NCBI GenBank assembly: GCA_964582225.1
Contig: CAZORA010000032.1
Span: forward strand, 1-29,153
Direction: 5' to 3'
DNA: 29,153 nt
Origin: Dokdonella_A sp964582225
Lineage (GTDB): Bacteria > Pseudomonadota > Gammaproteobacteria > Xanthomonadales > Rhodanobacteraceae
The notes under the pieces are model-generated. The model was not told the DNA's origin. It searched no databases and was given only the letters and a program-made list of their open reading frames with translations. This document shows, piece after piece, positions 27,401 to 29,153 of the stretch. The stretch's first letter is position 1, and the number at the start of each line of letters is the position of its first letter. A program made the translations under genes and the position numbers.

Positions 27401-28196
27401 GGACGCGACGGGCGCGGTGCTCAAGGACCGGGCGTACTATCCTTGGGGCGCGCCGACGAACGACGAATATGAGCAGGGCCCGGGCTACACCGGTCACGTG
27501 ACCGACGCGCTGACCCGGCTGAGCTACATGCAGCAGCGGTTTTATGATCCGGAGGGTGGAAGGTTCCTGAGCGTCGATCCAGTCACCGTGAATACGACCG
27601 ATGGGAGTAACTTCAATCGGTACGCCTACGCCAATAACAACCCGTATGGAAATATCGATCCGGATGGGCGGCAGGCCATAGACATCAAGTTGGAGCCACC
27701 ACCGACACTGCCGACAGTCAATGTGTCGGCTCGGGCATCGTCAGCGCCTTCACAGCAGGCCTCTGCTGCAGTAACGCTAGGGGCGGTTACCGTGACGGCA
27801 TCAAGGGCGTTAGCGACAAATCCAGCGTCCATCGTTGAGTTGGGTACGGTCGTGGTGAATGGTTTTCGAGTGGGAGGCCCTGCCGCTTTGATGCTCTACT
27901 CGAAACCCATGGGAGCGGCTGCGTGTGAAATGCCTGGAGCAGGTCCCTGTGGGATGGGATCTAAAGCGTTTCCTTCAGGATATTGGCCTGGTGATGCAGG
28001 TGCAGATGAGTGGGGGCGACGCAACGGGGTCGGAGCTAAGGAAGGTAGAGGTAGAATGCACGGCATAAAACAAAAAGAAAAAGGACAGGGCGGTGGGCGT
28101 GGCACCGAAAGTTATGGCGTCAACCCGAGTACCGGAGATGTTGTTAACCCTGCGGGCGAGGTTGTTGGAAACCTAGGAGAAGTGAAATCCAAATGA
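24399..28196 (+). CDS. RHS/YD-repeat polymorphic toxin, 5'-truncated
   Basis: 1265 codons from an in-frame TTG, but RHS similarity starts only at about 24510 (TWLDGLWRPVL); RHS proteins normally have a longer N-terminal part with a secretion signal or PAAR-like domain. Residues about 85-560 hold nine or more YD repeats (YDALGRVTRLRQ, YDANERLCAR, YDGLGRRVRIT). Residues about 573-985 hold four beta-sandwich-like repeats each with an ACxxxxC motif. Then the RHS core: IHTDLLGSPVAETD, LSYMQQRFYDPEGGRFLSVDP, NRYAYANNNPYGNIDPDGR (ends residue 1091). Residues 1092-1265 are the variable toxin tip. The RHS core is thought to cleave itself after DPDGR and to encapsulate the toxin. Overlaps the immunity gene by ATGA. 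Expression is doubtful without a native start. Confidence 0.85.
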   Translation: MRRVISPAPMERCTRVHLQRVRHGGWPHAGNDHCGRTTWLDGLWRPVLEKREDTATGSTVTHVRKTFDHEGRPTFVSYPAANAAAASGISTQYDALGRVTRLRQDSELGSLDTLTEYIAPFTRKVTDPRGNITRTTFQVFEEPSYETPLTIVRTGADGAAASAQTTTFVRNGLGRATSMRRTGLNPSVNVTRSYVYDANERLCARTEPEAGTTLYDYDLSGNLIWEGQGTASVCNRAQATNKISYSYDALNRLLSTNFADGTGAIARTWYRDGALKTISSGGTTWTYDYNGRRQLTREKLAAAGKSFVVDWAHDVNGSVSGMIYPDLTVVAFAPNALGQPTQVGSYATGIKHHPNGAVSEFYYGNGIKHTMTRNARQLPASSKDGGVVSLSYSYDGSGNVTDIVDSAQAGLDTRSMTYDAFDRLASVSSNQQRWGLATFQYDAVDNLRQSNVGGAQTNYSYQANRLISLSGAQSISYGYDLRGNATQRVDRGVTRSFTVDRANRVTSTSGQDGSESYLYDGLGRRVRITRAGGAQTWQVYSQAGQLLAEQAPDGKFTNFLYLNGSLIARTAGEPELPGVPNPPAAPTSPAVNTSGTYAVSWSLPSGVTHMVLLESKDGAPATPVTPQPPAGATQWTASARVSGVYRYSLRACGAGGCSKAGPASTTYVVRAPTGLTWTPQPLPVNTPYTVKWNAVSSATSYKLEARSGATWSVVYSGTAAQAAQGARGEGSYPYRVSACRGTTCSAPSAEVIVTIVDACSPSAPPSISVSPTSSTDGAFTVSWGASTASCVPSYQLEERFNQTQWQPLALSGEQNTQRRWSPSPPKDRSGTYSYRVRACGTASCSGYIVGATVTVTLPVSLAVPAALQVCRTGAGQQPCAGAGSTLELLGRGTVGYRVSWEPVANATSYQYQRKVSNGQNEQTEGWKTINAAFLEDGGNPAGEPGGWFQHAYVVRACAGNTCGGNTNPGVAVKIISGPLLQASATTTYIHTDLLGSPVAETDATGAVLKDRAYYPWGAPTNDEYEQGPGYTGHVTDALTRLSYMQQRFYDPEGGRFLSVDPVTVNTTDGSNFNRYAYANNNPYGNIDPDGRQAIDIKLEPPPTLPTVNVSARASSAPSQQASAAVTLGAVTVTASRALATNPASIVELGTVVVNGFRVGGPAALMLYSKPMGAAACEMPGAGPCGMGSKAFPSGYWPGDAGADEWGRRNGVGAKEGRGRMHGIKQKEKGQGGGRGTESYGVNPSTGDVVNPAGEVVGNLGEVKSK
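24433..24450. repeat. Perfect 18-bp palindrome at the delta-60/RHS junction
   Basis: GGTGTACTCGAGTACACC is identical on both strands and begins at the base after the last recognisable codon of the delta-60 fragment. It could be a recombination site, an inverted-repeat scar or a dimeric operator. Confidence 0.7.
26115..27350 (+). repeat. Four CX4C beta-sandwich-like repeats inside the RHS protein
   Basis: Each repeat ends in a Y.Y(R/S)(V/L)RAC-type strand with a cysteine pair four residues apart: ACGAGGC (Cys652), ACRGTTC (Cys739), ACGTASC (Cys839), ACAGNTC (Cys957). Spacing is about 87, 100 and 118 residues, the size of fibronectin-III or Ig-like domains, and each pair probably forms a disulfide outside the cell. 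Confidence 0.75.
27672..28196 (+). other. Variable C-terminal toxin region of the RHS protein
   Basis: 174 residues after the conserved DPDGR. A low-complexity linker (Ser, Ala, Thr, Val) is followed by a compact tip with GADEWGRRNGVGAKEGRGR, MHGIKQKEKGQGG and YGVNPSTGDVVNPAGEVVGN. The basic, Gly/His/Lys-rich tip suggests a nucleic-acid-targeting toxin, but I cannot assign a family. Base use is AT-richer than the RHS body from about 27780 on, as expected of a swapped cassette. Confidence 0.65.
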
Positions 28197-28618
28197 GCGT
28201 CTCTAGGTATTTATATAAAGTCGCTGTCTACGTCAAAGGAGATGATTTAGACCCATCTGAATTGACAGCGAAATTGAATATCGAACCATCGCAATCTCAC
28301 CGCAAGGGAGATAAGTGGCTGACATCGACTAACAGGGAGGTCGTGGAAAAGACCGGGCTTTGGAGTCTATCAGTCGATGCAGGCTCTAGAGAATTGTCGG
28401 ATATAATCCATGAGTTAGCATTGATGCTAAAAATTGGAAAGGCATCGATGATGCCTATTTCTGGCGCTGATGAAGCATATCTTGATATTTTCATAGCAGC
28501 GGATGCTGATGATACGGGAGGGGGCGCTTGTGAATTCGATTTGAATGAGAAATGTATTCGTTCTATTAACGAGTTGCGACTACCTGTTCGATTCACTGTT
28601 GCTATTGTTCCGGTATAA
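28193..28618 (+). CDS. DUF4279-family immunity protein
   Basis: 141 residues, no signal peptide. KVAVYVKGDDLDPSELTAKLNIEPSQSHRKGD followed by KTGLWSLSVD is the mark of DUF4279, found in immunity proteins next to polymorphic toxins. It overlaps the toxin stop (ATGA), so the two are co-translated. The gene is clearly AT-richer than its surroundings, supporting recent transfer with the toxin tip. It should bind and block the toxin in the cytoplasm of the producing cell. AGGAG at 28174-28178, about 14 bases before the ATG, may serve as ribosome site. Confidence 0.85.
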   Translation: MSVSRYLYKVAVYVKGDDLDPSELTAKLNIEPSQSHRKGDKWLTSTNREVVEKTGLWSLSVDAGSRELSDIIHELALMLKIGKASMMPISGADEAYLDIFIAADADDTGGGACEFDLNEKCIRSINELRLPVRFTVAIVPV

Positions 28619-28677
28619 TTCGACCGGCGGTAAAGCGCGAGCGCGGCGTCAAGTCCAGTTTTTAGCACGCTCCCTCC

Positions 28678-28702
28678 GAAGCCCGGCCTTGCGCCGGGCT
28701 TC
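28678..28702. terminator. Terminator hairpin between the immunity and lectin-like genes
   Basis: Perfect 10-bp stem GAAGCCCGGC / GCCGGGCTTC with a 5-base loop, lying between two convergent genes. The type is common at gene ends in Xanthomonadales. No clear T-run. Confidence 0.65.
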
Positions 28703-28761
28703 GCATTCAGCCGTCCGACGGCTTTTCTTCCTGCCGACTCCCTGTTGGCGATGAGTTGCGC

Positions 28762-29153
28762 TCACTGCCCGATCGCAATCCAGTGGATAGTGCGGTAATA
28801 CGCGGTGGCGCTCGTGCGGAAGCCGGTCGGGCTGACGTGATCGACCGCGGCGATGACCCGTGAGGGTTCGCCAACCGGGCTGATGAGCACGATCGGTGCG
28901 GCAGCAAACGGTTGCTGGAACGTGACGTCGCCGCGCGAGCTGTCCTTGAGAACACCGGAATCGATGCGAAACACCCGCCCGTCGGCGGCGGTAAGGGCGA
29001 GGTGGTTGGGCTCGATGGCGAACGGCGTCGTCGACAGGCTTTCCACGATGCGGCGGCGTTCGTCCAGCGCGGCATCGAGCGAGCGTTCGCGCTGTTCCAC
29101 CCAACTTCCGCACTTCACGCCTGATTCGTGTGCCCGGAAACCCCCGCTGGGCA
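28762..29153 (-). CDS. H-type-lectin-like protein, C-terminal part only
   Basis: The frame is open from the right edge of the window to a stop at 28762, about 129 residues. The last ~55 residues (DVTFQQPFAAAPIVLISPVG ... GFRTSATAYYRTIHWIAIGQ) follow the V-F-x2-P-F ... P-x-V ... G-F ... W-x-A-x-G pattern of H-type lectin domains, sugar-binding beta-sandwiches also found on phage tail and surface proteins. The part before it (SWVEQRERSLDAALDERRR) is helical, maybe a short coiled coil. A GTG at 29118 could start it, but the frame continues and reads naturally, so the start is likely outside. Possible role: sugar recognition. Confidence 0.6.
   Translation of the reverse strand, partial: PSGGFRAHESGVKCGSWVEQRERSLDAALDERRRIVESLSTTPFAIEPNHLALTAADGRVFRIDSGVLKDSSRGDVTFQQPFAAAPIVLISPVGEPSRVIAAVDHVSPTGFRTSATAYYRTIHWIAIGQ

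Overview
High-GC DNA from what looks like a gammaproteobacterium of the Xanthomonadales/Lysobacterales (Rhodanobacteraceae- or Lysobacteraceae-like). This is inferred from the general gene content, the very GC-rich codon use, a secreted protein ending in the short DSIFADGFE-type tail seen often in that order, and a Lysobacter-style RHS protein. No rRNA or tRNA gene, CRISPR array or transposase was recognised.

Left part (1-5276): a divergent locus that appears to be under sulfide/persulfide control. One arm (minus strand) encodes a small two-helix DUF2892 membrane protein, an RND adaptor lipoprotein and an RND efflux permease that runs off the window. The other arm (plus strand) encodes a single-domain rhodanese and an ArsR-family repressor carrying the cysteine pair of BigR/SqrR/YgaV. 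Rhodanese plus DUF2892 is the E. coli YgaP protein split in two, here tied to an efflux pump. Next (5345-7083) is a BlaI-like repressor with two TTAC(A/G)-N2-TGTAA operators lying on its own promoter, and a BlaR1-like M56 metallopeptidase with a TonB-type C-terminal domain. No beta-lactamase is nearby.

Middle part (7208-18473): housekeeping and general functions. These are GAPDH, a tandem universal stress protein, a TrhA/hemolysin III membrane protein, a DUF456 membrane protein, an SDR protein without the usual catalytic serine, a conserved membrane-anchored protein of unknown function, Xaa-Pro dipeptidase (PepQ-like), topoisomerase IV subunit A (ParC), a membrane diguanylate cyclase and an unidentified 368-residue protein.

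Right part (18850-24134): a secreted DUF11-type protein, a Ser/Thr kinase with a TPR-like sensor half, an overlapping ECF-type sigma factor, and a CorA-type Mg2+ channel, all on the minus strand.

Far right (24277-29153): an accessory region. The 3' end of a lost delta-60-repeat (beta-propeller) gene abuts a perfect 18-bp palindrome. Right after it begins a 5'-truncated RHS/YD-repeat polymorphic toxin with an unusual block of four CX4C beta-sandwich-like repeats, an AT-richer variable C-terminal tip, and a DUF4279 immunity gene overlapping it by ATGA. A terminator-like hairpin and the C-terminal part of an H-type-lectin-like protein close the window. This toxin-immunity cassette at a recombination scar is the strongest candidate for novelty, followed by the sulfide-linked efflux locus.
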